Shown here: positions 1-12,150 of the stretch, piece by piece
How positions within the stretch are numbered: position 1 is the first letter of the stretch
Layout of the letters: every line of letters starts with the position of its first letter
From: Balaenoptera acutorostrata
Lineage: Eukaryota; Chordata; Mammalia; Artiodactyla; Balaenopteridae
NCBI RefSeq assembly: GCF_949987535.1
Contig: NC_080067.1
Location: forward strand, 27,308,039 to 27,372,038
Direction: 5' to 3'
DNA length: 64,000 nt
Translations under genes and position numbers: made by a program
Notes under the pieces: model-generated
The model's database searches: none
What the model was told of the DNA's origin: nothing
What the model saw: the letters and a program-made list of their open reading frames with translations, nothing else

Positions 1-4
1 TATA

Positions 5-24
5 TTCTCTCTCTCTCTCTCTCT
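5..24. repeat. (CT)n microsatellite
   Basis: Short dinucleotide run at the window edge, followed by pyrimidine-rich sequence. No gene is associated with it. Confidence 0.85.
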
Positions 25-25
25 T

Positions 26-1046
26 TTCTCTCTGCTCTACTTTCCTCTGGCTTCAGTCTCAGGCTGGTTCTCTGCAATTGATGGTAAAGATGTCCATGCT
101 GAATGGAATAAAGTTTTCCTCCCCCCAAAAAAGTCTTCAAAAAGAGCAAAGACATTTCTAATAATAACCTCCCCCAACCATCAGAGTCTGGATTCAAACC
201 CAGGACATCCAACATCATGGTTGACACTCATAATCTCTACTAGTAGGACACATTGATGTAAAGTCAGTCATAAGGACCGCAAAACACACAGCATTCAGAG
301 CTAGGCACTGTGCCAGATGCTTTCATCTCTATTTCATCTCTATTCCTCAGAAGAACCTGAAAAGAAAGTATTGTTTTCACCATTTAATAGATGAAAAGGT
401 CCAAGTCCAAGGCCTTCACCACTCTGAACAATGAGAATCGACATAGGAAATGAGAACCCAGTTTCCTGGCAGTTCCTCGACCTCGGATGAAAATTGGAAT
501 CAGGATACAGAAGCCTTCTCTCTCTCCCCGTCACCTCATCTCTGTGTCCCCTTCGTGTTCACATTTACTCAGTTCTCTCTGTGCTGGCTGGCCTTCTCTG
601 CCTCTTCCTGCCCGCAGTGGAAGATGCTGGCCATCTCTGCAGGACAGGCAAAGTCTCTATCAGAGACTGATTGCCATGCCTGTGTCCTAATTGCCAATTT
701 CTGGAAAAGGAAATATGATTCCCACCCTCCCCTACTCCCCACTGAAGGGATTGGTTCCCCTCAGTCAGTTTACTCCTGGTCCAATGAACTCTGGTTAAAG
801 GGACAGAGCCCTGTTAGAAGATGGCTGCAGAGACCCGACCTTGAGGGCAAAGCATGATCCATAATCGGAGGTGGCAGGTGGGCTGGGAGAGGCCCTCGAG
901 TGCCCATCACGTGGTCCCATGGGGACAGGAGCTGCTTAGTCAGTAACTGCATCAGTGTGACCCTCAAAACCTGTCATGGTGGCCTCGACTTTGCTGCCCA
1001 GCTTTCTACCCCAGTCTCCCACTGCAGTTGTACCCAGGCAGTTATA
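26..1046. other. Intergenic stretch, nothing recognised
   Basis: Unique-looking or heavily decayed sequence. Open frames here are short, overlap on both strands and show no protein family I recognise. No promoter, RNA gene or dated repeat could be supported. Confidence 0.5.
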
Positions 1047-1060
1047 AAAAAGTCTCATGG

Positions 1061-1357
1061 GACTTCCCTGGTGGCGCAGTGGTTAAGAACCTGCCTGCCA
1101 ATGAAGGGGACACGGGTTTGAGCCCTGGTCCGGGAAGATCCCACATGCAGCAGAGCAACTAAGCCCGTGTGCCACAACTACTGAGCCCGTGTGCTGCAAC
1201 TACTGAAGCCTGCGTGCCTAGAGCTCGTGCTCTGCAGTAAGAGAAGCCACCGCAATGAGAAGCCCGTGCACCGCAACGAAGAGCAGCCCCCGCTCCCCGC
1301 AACTAGAGAAAGCCTGCGCAGCAATGAAGACCTAACACAGCCAAAAAAAAAAAAAAA
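1061..1357 (+). mobile_element. CHR-type tRNA-derived SINE, long form
   Basis: Starts with 'gacttccctggtggcgcagt' and ends in a run of about 15 A. The Pol III B-box-like 'gggtttgagccctg' is visible in the tRNA-derived head. The target-site duplication is 'aaaaaagtctcatgg' on the left and 'aaaaaagtctcctgg' on the right, one mismatch, so the insertion is complete and fairly old. The body carries the repeated 'cacaactactgagcc' units of the long subfamily. Confidence 0.93.
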
Positions 1358-1366
1358 GTCTCCTGG

Positions 1367-2240
1367 CATGGAGGTGGGCTCAGGCCTTACCAACAGCCGC
1401 GTTTCACAGGTCTCTGTGGGTGAGATGGCGCATGACAATGTGAAGTGTGGGATTTGGTAGAGGTATTTGTAAAGGACGCCTCATCCTTTACATAAAAAAG
1501 TGAACTTATTTTGACAGAGTGTCTTCACCTCACTTTGTCAAACTGCAAACATGTTATTCTTAAGAAATTTTATACACTTGTTTATGTGAAACCTGTGTTT
1601 TTAATGTGTTCTTTTTGAGAAAAGTATTCCTTAAAAAAGAAAGAAAACATGTTTATATCTGGAAAATGAGTCTTGTAAACAAGCCATTCACATTTGAGAG
1701 AAAGACGATGGAGGCAGGTTAGGATCTATGCTTAAATTCCTGACTGCTGTGACCTCCAACCCCCTGGTAAAAGTTTTAGCATGAAAACCCAGTCTGCCCT
1801 ACCCTCTCTGAGATCAATCTTGTGACATCTCTCTGAACACTGAACCAGACACACAGACCTGAAGGAGACTCTATCCCTGTGTGGACCAGAGAGGAAGATC
1901 CTGCCAGCAGAGGTCACTGAAGCTCCAGCTGGGACTCAGCAGGAGAGCCCATTCCAGTACTGTGCCTGCCCCTCTTCCCTTTCTAGTAACTTGCTCCCTG
2001 ATTCACTTATTGAAGGAAATAAATGTCGTTGTTGCACTGACCCAGTGCGTGTATGCTACCAGCAACTTTCTCAGTAGTACCTACCTTTTGATATCCCGAA
2101 CCTAAGGGTTTTTAGATTAACACTGATACTCAGAACGGGACAGACAATAACAGGACATCAGGTTCTGCTTCAAACTTGGGTTGTACCTGACCACCATTCC
2201 AGAAACTAGTTACACTTGCTTCTTACCTGGATGACTGGGA
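1367..2240. other. Intergenic stretch, nothing recognised
   Basis: No coding, RNA or identifiable repeat signal. The two strands show only short overlapping open frames. Confidence 0.45.
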
Positions 2241-2256
2241 GGTGACCCCACTGCTC

Positions 2257-2452
2257 GTACACACACACACACGCACACACACACGCACATGCACACTTGC
2301 ACACCCACATGCACATGCACATGCACATACCACGCACACACGCACACACCCCCACATGCACACACACGCAACACACCCACCCACATGCACGCACACACGC
2401 GCACACACCCACATGCACGCACACACGTGCACACACACGCACACACACACGG
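2257..2452. repeat. Compound (CA)n/(CACACG)n/(CACATG)n microsatellite
   Basis: About 195 bp of strictly alternating purine-pyrimidine sequence built from ACAC interspersed with ACGC and ATGC units. Long open frames on both strands here (His/Thr-rich or Cys/Val-rich) are artefacts of the repeat. The region is likely to be length-polymorphic. Confidence 0.95.
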
Positions 2453-2453
2453 C

Positions 2454-3896
2454 TGAGGGTATGTGCAAATACCCCTAGAGTAAGGCTGGGTGCCCTGGTA
2501 TGGCATGGCGTGGTACACCCAGAAGGGTGAAGAGAGAAGGTGCTTGCAGAGAATGAGGAGCATCAATGAGCCCCTTGTGGGCCAAAGACTAGCCATGGAC
2601 AATAGCTGCAGACCACGGACCAACTTGCCAGCACTCTCAAGTGGCCACCAATACAGCAAAGAGATGCCTCCACGGGCCATCTACCCATTAAGGGTGGAAA
2701 GGAAGAAACTACATTTGTAGGATTGGGGAGGGCATAATAAAGTACCTGAAAACCACTGAATTGCCAAATGGTAGCACCTGTCTCGTATATTGGTCAAGGC
2801 TAGGATGCTGCCAGTCTCAGAGGCCAGGTGAGAATACCACCTTTGTAAGCCATTAGGATACGTGGACTGTTCCCCACGCAGGCAGCCAGGTAATTGCACG
2901 TCACAGCCACTGGCCAATCGACGTGTGATGGTCCCAGGAAAGCAGAAGGAAATACAGAGGCATTGTGGCAGCAGGAAACCATCTGGGAAGGGGAGGTAGC
3001 TGTCCATTTGGGAAGAGTTCTGAGGAAGAAGCATGTGATCTAGGCCTAAGCTAATCAATGCATTACATTTCCATGGTCACAGTGATTGGCTCAGCAGTGT
3101 GCATGTGACCCACTCAGAGCCAATGAGACTTAGTGACTCCTGGAAATGCTGTAAGAGAGAAGGCATGATTCTCTCCTGACTGGACTTGGAGCTAGGGAGA
3201 TACAGAGTCTGGAGGTTCTGCTTCCTCCTTGCCTGGAGCTGAGTGGGGCCACCTTGGAGGTCCTGAGATCATGACTATCTCAGTGGAAGAACCTCAAGAC
3301 AGAGGGAAATTGAGTCCTGATGACACTGTTTGAGCCCTGAATCCAGACACACCTGAAGTCAATGCTACTCCTGGGTTTCCAGCAAGGCAATGGACTCTCC
3401 TTGTGCCCATTAGAACTGCACTCCTGTGTCTCCTGAGGTGGGAAAGACGAGGCAGGTGTCCTCTGAGCAGGTTCTGACATCTGATACCCTTAGGATTCCT
3501 GATAATGCCGGTAGATCTGAGATAAAGCCAGTCAGCCCGGGCAAGCTGCTCAGGCTCAAAAGGTCACCGGAGGTTGTTCTCTTACAAACATCCAGACCAT
3601 TCTGAATCTTGGCGACCATTCCTGACCCCAGAGTGGGAGCCAACAACTCCAGGGTATGAATTCGAACTCTAAGAACAACACCAAGAGACCAGCATTTCCA
3701 CTGCTCGTCACCTGTAGAAAACAGCACACACTGAGAAGCCTCTCCTTGAAATTAAAGTTGAAACTTCAGCTTAAGTTTTAGAAGGGCTTCCAGCTGGAGA
3801 AGGATGATAAATTAATTGGCTTATTCCCATGATTACTAATTTAAATATGTAAAGTATCACTGATTTTCCTTTATTCAAAGTTCTGCCTTTATTTCT
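2454..3896. other. Intergenic stretch with a possible ancient repeat
   Basis: No gene is recognised. The part around 3060-3250 ('gtgacccactcagagccaat' and following) resembles an old mammalian DNA-transposon-like repeat, but I cannot name the family. Confidence 0.35.
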
Positions 3897-3897
3897 T

Positions 3898-3917
3898 TGT
3901 GTGTGTGTGTGTGTGTG
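3898..3917. repeat. (GT)n microsatellite
   Basis: Ten GT units followed by an A-rich run. Confidence 0.85.
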
Positions 3918-4140
3918 GTGGTAAAAAAAATATCTAGGGTCATTTTGTTCTTTTCTGCTTTTCTCTCTTTTCTTTTTGAAAATCTCACATGTGCAGCTTG
4001 ATGGATTTAACATATGTAGTCCAAGTGACTCATCTTCTCTGGGTATGTGTCCTCATCTATCAAGTAAGTGAGGCAGCATTTCTAAACTCTCTCTTCAGAG
4101 ACCTCTTCCAAGCCAGTGACACCCATTCTGCATGTTTTTT

Positions 4141-4280
4141 TTAATAACGTTTTTTTTTAATTTTAATTTTATTTTATGGCCGCTCGGCATGTGGGATCTT
4201 AGTTTCCCAACCACGGATCGAACCCGTGCCCCCTGCATGGAAGCGTGGAGTCTTAACCACTGGACCATCAGGGAAGTCCC
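4141..4280 (-). mobile_element. CHR-type SINE, short form
   Basis: Read on the minus strand it starts 'ggggacttccctgatggtcc' and ends 'ggccataaaa'. Flanking 'tgcatgtttt' occurs at 4129 and again at 4286, a probable target-site duplication. This is the short subfamily, with a tRNA-like head and little body. Confidence 0.9.
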
Positions 4281-4596
4281 CGTTATGCATGTTTTGATGT
4301 AATAGCACCTGTATCACGACTGCAGTATGACTTTTACCCCACACCTGACACAGGGGCCCTGCATGATTAAAATGGGATAAATCTTTGTTAGGCTGAGTTC
4401 CCCCAAGGGCCGCCTTGACACTGCCTCCAGAAGAGCCCAGCTTTGGGAGCAGGACACTGTTAGCCAAAAAGCCCATGGCCTACAGGACTGCCACACTTGT
4501 CACAGTGCACACAGCCCGTGGCTAAGGGAAACCAGGGGACCCCATCATTGCCACGCTGGCAAATGCTCACACAAAGGGAATTTAATAGATATTTAC

Positions 4597-4650
4597 TGGA
4601 TGGATGGATGGATGGATCAATGGATCGATGGATGCATGGATGGATGGATC
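4597..4650. repeat. (GGAT)n tetranucleotide repeat
   Basis: About 13 units of GGAT with a few substitutions (atcaa, atcgat, atgcat). Confidence 0.9.
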
Positions 4651-6006
4651 TCTGTTCCAAATCCTTCAGGGAGAGAAAAAGGACTAAACAAAGAAGAAAG
4701 CCAGTTCTGAGGTAAGCAGGCTGTTGTCGTGACAGGAAAGGGGATTCCCTGGCCATCCAACCTGATGCTTATTGTTCAAATCAATTTCCAGTTCCTCTGC
4801 AGTGTAACTGCCCAATCAAACTCCCTGGAAATCCTCTGGAGTCCAGCATCTTGCTTTAAGCCATAATGAAACCAGAGTATTTATAAATTGTTTGCTAAAG
4901 GGTTGGCTTTATGCCTAATGATGTTAGATCCCCTGGGTGGGGGCGGGGAAAGGCATATATATCTGTTAAGAGGCTTCGGATTGCAATCCACAGAAAAACC
5001 AACTTAACAAGCAGTCTCAACGTAGGCAATTCTGAAGTTCAGTTGTGTCAACAAGAACTCAGGCCTTTATTTACATCTGTTAATGCTGTCCGTAATACCT
5101 ACCCTCACAGACAGAAGATGGCCAAAGTCAGTCCAAGCATCGGACTCTTACACAAGTCCAAGAGCAAAAAGAAAGGGCAGCATGGCAGGGCTTTTCTCCC
5201 TTCCTCAAAGGCCCTCAGCGACCCACAATTTAGACTAATCCTCGGTAAAGAGGAAACAGGTGTTTGCAATAAGTGTTATCCCCCGAACTGGGCTCATGGT
5301 CACCAAATGGCTGCATAAAACCTGAGCTCTTTGAGCCCAGCAGGAGAAGAGATGAGTTATGAGTGAGCAACCAACATGGCTGTCATAGCACGGCCACATG
5401 CACAGTCACTGGCGATCATCCAGGCGAATCCAAATTGAACTAAATAAATTATTCTTTAAGTTTAAATAATCCACTTCCATAGTAAAATTGGATGACAGCC
5501 ATGGACCAGGCAACCAAGGGCTCTGTGTAAAAAGCTCTGGTGGCTTCTGGAAGCTCTCGGTGACAATGAGGGCCTTCTTGCTCTGTTTATCACAGCTCCT
5601 CTGCGGCAAATGCAGAGACTTGATAAGTGTGCTTGGCCTCTTCCTGGGTAAAGGTCACGGCTCTCGGAGAAAGCGGCTCATTGTATGGCCTTGCAGAACA
5701 GTCATCATTTGTTCCTTCTCAGTGAAACTCAGCAGCCTGGGAACAGAACTGAGCACCCTTCAACTTCCCTGGCCAGCTCTGACTCAAGAGTACACCCACG
5801 GGAGCCTGGATAAATGGCCCCAGTGAGGGAGGCATTGGGGGGCGGGGTGGGCAATGACCCTGGGAGAGCCAGAGGTTGAGGGCAAGGGGTGATTTCCCAG
5901 GAAGTACCAAAAATGCCACCTAAGAGGCTCATGTACTAACAATCTGCCTTTTATTTCAACCCTTTCTCAGCAGTTATGGAGGCAGGACCAAGGCTACCCT
6001 TGGTGC

Positions 6007-6009
<3 letters not shown>
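4651..6009. other. Intergenic stretch, possible old repeat
   Basis: A 135-codon open frame at 4911-5318 has no recognised domain. The sequence around 4990-5310 looks like a decayed interspersed repeat, so I do not call a gene. Nothing else could be supported. Confidence 0.35.

Positions 6010-6065
<56 letters not shown>
6010..6065. repeat. (TG)n microsatellite
   Basis: About 28 uninterrupted TG units. This is the purest and longest dinucleotide run in the window and is probably highly polymorphic. Confidence 0.97.
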
Positions 6066-6067
<2 letters not shown>

Positions 6068-6987
6068 GAGACCAGGAGCTGGGTATGTGTGTGAGTGGGA
6101 GGGAAGTGGGCAGGGCCAGAGTGCCAGAGATCGAGTGGCACCTGCTGTAATTAACCTACCCCCGGGGGTCACCCTGGGTAGAGTGCCCCTCCTTTTTCCT
6201 CCCCCGCAGGGTTGGGAGGAGCCCATGAGACAAAGTGGGTAGAAGAATAGGTATATGTCGCGTCCTCTCTGGGCCTCTCTTCTACCTTCATCCATGCTCG
6301 GCTTCTACTCTCATCCTTTCCCGTTGTCTGCAGACATGACTGCAGGAGTCAAGAGGCCACTGCCCCAAGAACAGGCTATGTGTGCCACTAGAGGCACCCA
6401 AGTTTACTTCAGTATAGATGAATATTTTCGAGTTTAATAGATATGCATTTGTTTACTTTTCATTACCAAACAAAATTGTAAGTTGTATGGTGGTCGTGAG
6501 AACTCCATTGGTTCTTGAACTCTTCCTCCAGAAAAAGAATGTTGAACTCCCCCTTGTACTGGAGGAAAGCAAGACCCAGATGGAGGGAATTTGAACAAAT
6601 GGCATCTTGGAGCGTAAAAGCAGTGATTTCAGTATTAAAAAATCAAGTCTTTGGGCTCCTCCACATCATACTTCTGTTAAATATGTGTCTCATCTGGAGC
6701 ACTTTCTATTTTTACATTAACAAAAATCTTGTAAATTACTCAATGGAAATAGCTGCTTTCTAGGGGATCATATAGGGAGCTGGTAATTTCTGGATTGTAC
6801 CCTGATATCTAATTCCACTTTCAGCTAAGTCTTTTAATAAATCTCTAAATGTCTTTCTTTTTATTTCCTCATCCAGGAAATTGCAGGACATTACTGACAT
6901 TTCAACGAGTTCTTAGTTAAGAATTTTAAAGGTAATAACCATAGCCTTTCAAAGAAAGTTTCATTGAAATTAAATTTCAGTACCCCA
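6066..6987. other. Intergenic stretch, nothing recognised
   Basis: No coding or RNA gene signal. It is moderately AT-rich from about 6430 onward. Confidence 0.45.
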
Positions 6988-7110
6988 GGGACTTCCCTGG
7001 TGGTCCAGTGGTTAAGACTCCACGTTTCCGCTGCAGTGGGCATGGGTTTGAGCCCTTGACGGAGAACTAAGATCCCGCATGCCACGTGGCCAAAAAAAAA
7101 AAAAAAAAAA
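6988..7110 (+). mobile_element. CHR-type SINE, short form
   Basis: Starts 'gggacttccctggtggtcca' and ends in about 19 A. The target-site duplication 'ttcagtacccca' lies directly on both sides (left copy ends 6987, right copy 7111-7122) and is perfect over 12 bases. Confidence 0.94.
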
Positions 7111-7534
7111 TTCAGTACCCCAAATAAAAAGCTACATCATATACAGGATTACATAGCTCACGTTTCTGTGCCAATCTTTTTAATAAATTCTTCTTTTCTC
7201 ATTACAGACTCAAGGTAACTGAGATATCTAGTGTCCAATCCTAAGAAAAACAAATTTCTACTGATTTTGGGTTTAAAGAATTCACCAAATCCATTTTATG
7301 ATAACTGTGAGTAAAACTATTATTCCGCCCCCTGCCCCCAATCTTGGAAAACCTCTTCATGGTGCTTCCTGGACTTAGTACTTTTCCAGGTAAAAAATAT
7401 TTTCATATCACAGAAGCTCAAGAAATGTTTCCCACATTTAGTGTTCTTGTTATAACAAGTATTGCCATCCCCTCAGCCCCACCCCATCCTCTTCCAACTT
7501 TTAAAGCAATTGTCTCAGATAGAAAATGCCTCTC

Positions 7535-7664
7535 AGGAATTCCCTGCTGGTCCAGTAGTTAGGACTCGGCACTCTCACTGCTGTGGCCTGGGTTCAATCC
7601 CTGGTAGGGGAACTAAGATCCCAGAAGCCGCACGGTGTGGCCTAAAAAAAAAAAGAGAAAGAAA
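7535..7664 (+). mobile_element. CHR-type SINE, short form ('ggaattccctg' variant)
   Basis: Starts 'aggaattccctgctggtcca' and ends in an A/GAAA tail. The flanking duplication is 'gaaaatgcctctc' versus 'gaaagtgcctctc'. The B box is 'gggttcaatccc'. The 410 bases between this and the preceding SINE hold nothing I recognise. Confidence 0.92.
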
Positions 7665-7771
7665 GAAAGTGCCTCTCTTCTTCAGTGGAATTTGAGTTTA
7701 GGGTCATATCTTGTTTTCTGGACCTCCAGTCACTAAGAGTGTACATATAAGCTTAAGGTATTTAAATTACT

Positions 7772-7792
7772 ATACACACACACACACACACA
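7772..7792. repeat. (AC)n microsatellite
   Basis: Ten AC units. Confidence 0.85.
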
Positions 7793-7825
7793 AATAACAT
7801 CTATTTTTACATCATGATAACTTCT

Positions 7826-8136
7826 TTTTTTTTTAAGAATTTCACTTTTATTTATTTATTTATTTATTTATTTTGGCTGTGTTGGGTCTTCGTTTCCGCG
7901 CGAGGGCTTTCTCTAGTTGAGGCAAGTGGGGGCCACTCTTCATCGCGGTGCCCGGGGCCTCTCACTATCGCGGCCTCTCCTATTGTGGAGCACAGGCTCC
8001 AGACGCGCAGGCTCAGTAATTGTGGCTCACGGGCCCAGTTGCTCCGCGGCATGTGGGATCCTCCCAGACCAGGGCCCGAACCCGCGTCCCCCGCACCGGC
8101 AGGCAGACTCTCAACCACTGCGCCACCAGGGAAGCC
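7826..8136 (-). mobile_element. CHR-type SINE, cetacean-like form
   Basis: The plus strand shows a poly-T and (TTTA)n tail, then 'ggctgtgttgggtcttcgtt', ending '..ccaccagggaagccc'. The target-site duplication is 'catgataactt' at 7813 and 8137. Open frames of 91-112 codons inside it are SINE-derived. Confidence 0.95.
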
Positions 8137-8159
8137 CATGATAACTTTTTAAAGTGAAT

Positions 8160-9620
8160 TCTTTCTTAAATATGAGAACAAAAGCAACAAAAGAAAAAAA
8201 TAGATAAATTGGACATCATCAAAATTAAAAACTTTTTGCTTTAAAGGACATCATTTGAAAATGAAAGAAAGACACCCCTCAAACTGGTAGAAAACATTTG
8301 AAAATCATATATCTGATAATGGACTTATATCTAGAATATATAAAGTACAGTTACAACTCAATAATAAAAAGACAAATAACCCAATTTAGAAATAGTCAAA
8401 TGAGACTTCCCTGGTGGTGCAGTGGTTAAGAATCCGCCTGCCAGTGCAGGGGACACAGGTTCGAGCCCTGGTCCAGGAAGATCCCACATGCCGCAGAGCA
8501 ACTAAGCCTGGGTGCCACAACTACTGAGCCTGTGCTCTAGAGCCCACGAGCTACAACTACTGAGCCTGTGTGCCACAACTACTGAAGCCTGCGCACCTAC
8601 AGCCCGTGCTCCACAACAAGAGAAGCCACCGCAATGAGAAGCCCACGCACCGCAACGAAGAGTAGCCCCAGCTCGCCACAACTAGAGAAACCCCGCGCGC
8701 AGCAACAAAGACCCAACGGAGCCAAAAATAAATAAATAAAATAAATAAATTTATGAAAAAATGTAGGCAAATGATCTAAATAGACATTTTTTCAAAGAAG
8801 ATACACAAATGGCTAGTAAGTACATGAAAACGTGCTCAACACCATTAATCATCAGGGAAATGCAAATCAAAACCCCAATGTGATACCACTTCACACCCAA
8901 TAGAGGGGCTACAATAAAAAAGAAGGATAATAGCAAGTGTTAGGAAGCAGGTAGAGAAATTGGAACCCCCATGCACTGCTGGTGGCAGTGTGAAATGTTT
9001 CAGCCTCTTTGAAAACAGTCTGGCAGTTCCTCAAAAGATTAAACATAGAGTTACTATATAACCCAGTAATTCCACTCCAAGGTATATACCCAAGAGATAT
9101 AAAACTATATGTCTACACAGACTTGTACATGAGTGTTCATAGCAGCATTTGGCTATTCATAATATCCACAAAGTATAAACAACCCAAATGCCCATCAACT
9201 GATGAAAGGATAAATAAAATGTGGTATATCCACACTGTGGAATAATATTTGGCCATAACGAGGAATGAAGTACTAATACATACTACAATATGGATGAACC
9301 TTAAAAACATAACAATAAGTAAAAGAAAAATCCAGACCCAGAAGATCCCATATTACATGACTCCATTTATATGAAATTTCCAGAATAGGCAAATCGATAG
9401 AGATATAAAGTATCCGTGATTGCCAAGGGCTAGCTGGAGGGAAATGGGGAGTGACTCCTGATAGGCATGGAGTTTCTTTTTGGGGTGAGGAAAATATTGT
9501 AAAACTGATTGTGATGATAGTTGTAGAATTCTGTGACTATACTAAAAACTGTTGAAGTGTACAACTTTCAATGAGTGAATTGTATGGTGTGTGAATTTCG
9601 CTGTTACTGAAAAGTGAATT
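8160..9620 (+). mobile_element. Old L1 fragment (ORF2 3' end plus 3' UTR), split by a SINE
   Basis: The part from 8165 to 8402 and the part after 8756 are consecutive pieces of one L1, separated by the SINE at 8403-8755. At 9009-9245 the frame reads as the C-terminal part of L1 ORF2: 'WQFLKRLNIELLYNPVIPLQ' and later 'QPKCPSTDERINKMWYI' are typical. The rest is broken by stops and shifts. It is 5'-truncated and non-functional. Confidence 0.85.
8403..8755 (+). mobile_element. CHR-type SINE, long form, nested in L1
   Basis: Full-length long-form element with a (AATA)n tail, inserted in the L1 3' part. The L1 sequence 'caaatga' occurs immediately before and after the element, a target-site duplication. 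The SINE is therefore younger than the L1. Confidence 0.93.
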
Positions 9621-11242
9621 ATAAGTAGTAACACATTTTAAATAATCAGTGAAAAGATTTTCCCCTCTTTACAGCTGCCTTAATTGTCTTGTGTTCAAGT
9701 ATTCTGAAACACCTTGATGAACAATATGAAAGGAGATACCCTTTAAAATATTTGAAGTGTCTTACAAATATAAGGAAGTACACACAAATGTTGATGCCAT
9801 TATTATCTGGTCAATGTTTATTAACTCCTTCATATCAATTCTTAATAAATACTTGTTGAATAGGATGTAAAGGGGTGAATCAAAGTTCTAATAGTTGTAT
9901 TTTGGGAAATAGTGAGATGATTCTAATAGTTCATTTGGAAGAAAAAACAAACAAGAATAGGTAATAAAAATTCCAAGGGGAATAGTAATAAGGAAGACTT
10001 AGATACTGAAAGTTATTAAATAATTATTGGAGTTAAATATGTGTGGTATGGGCACAATAATTGACAAGCTGCTGGAACAGAAATAAAAGTCATGAAATTG
10101 ATTTTTATGTATAAGATTATGAAGTTTATAATAAAAGAAGGAACAGAAACCAATGAAAAGAAAGTGGTCTATTAAACGCATGGTGTTGAGATTACTTCCT
10201 ATTTGGGGGAAATATGTGAAGCTTGGTTCAAACGGTACACTCAATTTCAAATGAATCAAAGAGCACAATGGAAAATATAAAAATCAGAAAAACAAAATAA
10301 AACTGAGTGCACATATATCTGGTCTCTGGAAAGAAAAGATATTCTGAGCAAAAAAGTGGTGATAAAAATTATCACAAAGGAAAAGATTGAATTTGGACCC
10401 ATAAAAATTGACAATTTCTATGAAAATATTACAAACAAGGCTACACACACACACAGACTATGAGAAAATAGCAGCACATCACATATACATACAAATGGTT
10501 CTAATCTGATGTATGTAGATATTTCCTAGAAGTCAATAAGGAGAAAATATGCTTTTCCTCCTACCTCCCCAAATAAAAGGATCAGAAAGAGGTTCCAGAT
10601 GTGGAACCTGGAGCCAGGAAAGCAAATAAAAGATAAAATATCAAATACCAAAACACAGGACTTTTAAAAAGAGTTTGGAATCTGTCCAGGCTAGCAAGCC
10701 AACATTTCCTCTTTGACATTGACACGAGAAAACCACTGACAAGAGACCCTGGGAACTCAGCATCCTTTAAGTCAATATGCATTTCTCCTAAAACGGACAA
10801 ATAGGCCAAGGTGTGCATATGTGTTTGACATACAATGTTTGAAAATATATGTGTCCCTGTAAGGTATTAAGTAGTAACATCTTTGGCCAGGATTCCATTA
10901 ACTGCTATGTTTGCGCTGTTCCAGTGTAATAACAGGTGTTTACGATAATGACTGAGGAACTGCATGTTCCTGAAGTTCCCTTTCAATAATCTTTTATTGT
11001 GCTGTCACACCATGGCTATAGAATGTATTTCTAGCACAGATATCTGTGTCTTCGAGTCACTCATGCATACATGGCTCATAAGGTAATTCTAGTCATTGCC
11101 CCACTCCCTGACTCCTTCTGTGTAACAGAAATTTTACTACAATTTAACATAGAAGATTCCTTTATCTGAAACATGGAGAATGGAATTCAAGCTACTGTTT
11201 AATAGAGAAAGAGTAAGAAAATGGTACATTTTGGTGAGGAAA
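9621..11242. other. Intergenic AT-rich stretch
   Basis: About 1.6 kb of AT-rich sequence with a small (AC)n run near 10444. No gene, RNA or datable repeat was recognised. Short open frames on the minus strand at 9999 and 10582 have no family resemblance. Confidence 0.45.
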
Positions 11243-11257
11243 TGAAGTCAAATTTTT

Positions 11258-11518
11258 ATTTTATTATTATTAATTTTTTATTAGATCTTTATTGGAGTAT
11301 AATTGCTTCACAATACCGTGTCAGTTTCTGTGGCACAACAAAGCGAATCAGCCATATGCATACACATGTCCCCATATCCCCTCTCTCTATTTATTTTTAT
11401 TTTTATTTTTTGGCCTTGCCGCAGGGCATGCAGGGTCTTAGTTCCCCTACCAGGGATCAAACCCGTGCTCCCTGCAGTGGAAGCGGGGAGCTTAACCACT
11501 GGACCGCCAGGGAAGTCC
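11258..11518 (-). mobile_element. SINE/L1 chimera in one target-site duplication
   Basis: On the minus strand a complete short CHR-type SINE (11518 back to about 11391) is followed directly by the last 130 or so bases of a cetartiodactyl L1 3' end (11390 back to 11258) and an A-rich tail. The L1 part matches the L1 3' end at 16490-16605 of this window ('actccaataaa', 'gctgattc'). A 15-base duplication flanks the whole unit (11243-11257 'gaagtcaaattttta'; 11520-11534 'gaagccaaagtttta'). The SINE has no duplication of its own. Confidence 0.8.
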
Positions 11519-11884
11519 GGAAGCCAAAGTTTTAACATGTAAAAAGTTTCAAATGCCAGAGAAGATCCTCAGTCGGCAAAAACTAGATCGGACTACAACG
11601 TGTTTATTTGTAAACAGATATGCGATTGAGCAAAAAGCTGGATTTTCTGTTTTCTCCAACAGGTGGCGCTACACTAGCACCCTGCCTCATAAACACAGGC
11701 AGGGGAAAGGCCACGGGGAGCCACCAAGCCCACTTCCTGTAGCAGTGATCATGGGATCTATTATTTATGTTTGATTGTGGCCCTCGAGGACCTCCCTCCA
11801 TCACAAGACGTAACCTAGCACAGGCCCACACACAGAGAGGCACTCGGTGACGTGTGTTTGAGGGGGATGACTCCAATCATTCTT

Positions 11885-12150
11885 CCTACATTCATTTATT
11901 CATTCACACATTTACACAGTCAGTAAATATTTATTGAGTGCCTATCAAATATCGGGTGGGCCCCATGCTTGGGGCTGGAGATACAATCGTGAAGAAAATA
12001 CATGGACCCTGTCCCTCTGGTTTAGTGGAGGAAACAGACATTACTGAAATGCTCACATTAATGAAATAATCACAAAGTGCGGTAAGTGATCCAAAGGAAA
12101 CGTACAAGTCATATAACAGTACAGACACCAGGATAGGATGAATCAAGGCA
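11885..12150 (-). mobile_element. L2 LINE 3' end relic
   Basis: The plus strand shows the reverse complement of the L2 3' end: 'tcatttattcattcacaca', then 'agtaaatatttattgagtgc', then 'ggggctggagataca'. It is ancient and non-coding. Confidence 0.75.

Noticed and set aside
2206..2680. Cys/Val-rich and His/Thr-rich open frames
   Set aside because: Produced by the CA/CG microsatellite, not by a gene.
4911..5318. 135-codon open frame on the + strand
   Set aside because: No domain, no splice or promoter context, and the DNA looks like an old interspersed repeat.
9009..9245. Protein-like frame resembling a reverse transcriptase C terminus (also 16033-16275)
   Set aside because: It is L1 ORF2 debris in 5'-truncated LINEs and cannot encode an active protein.
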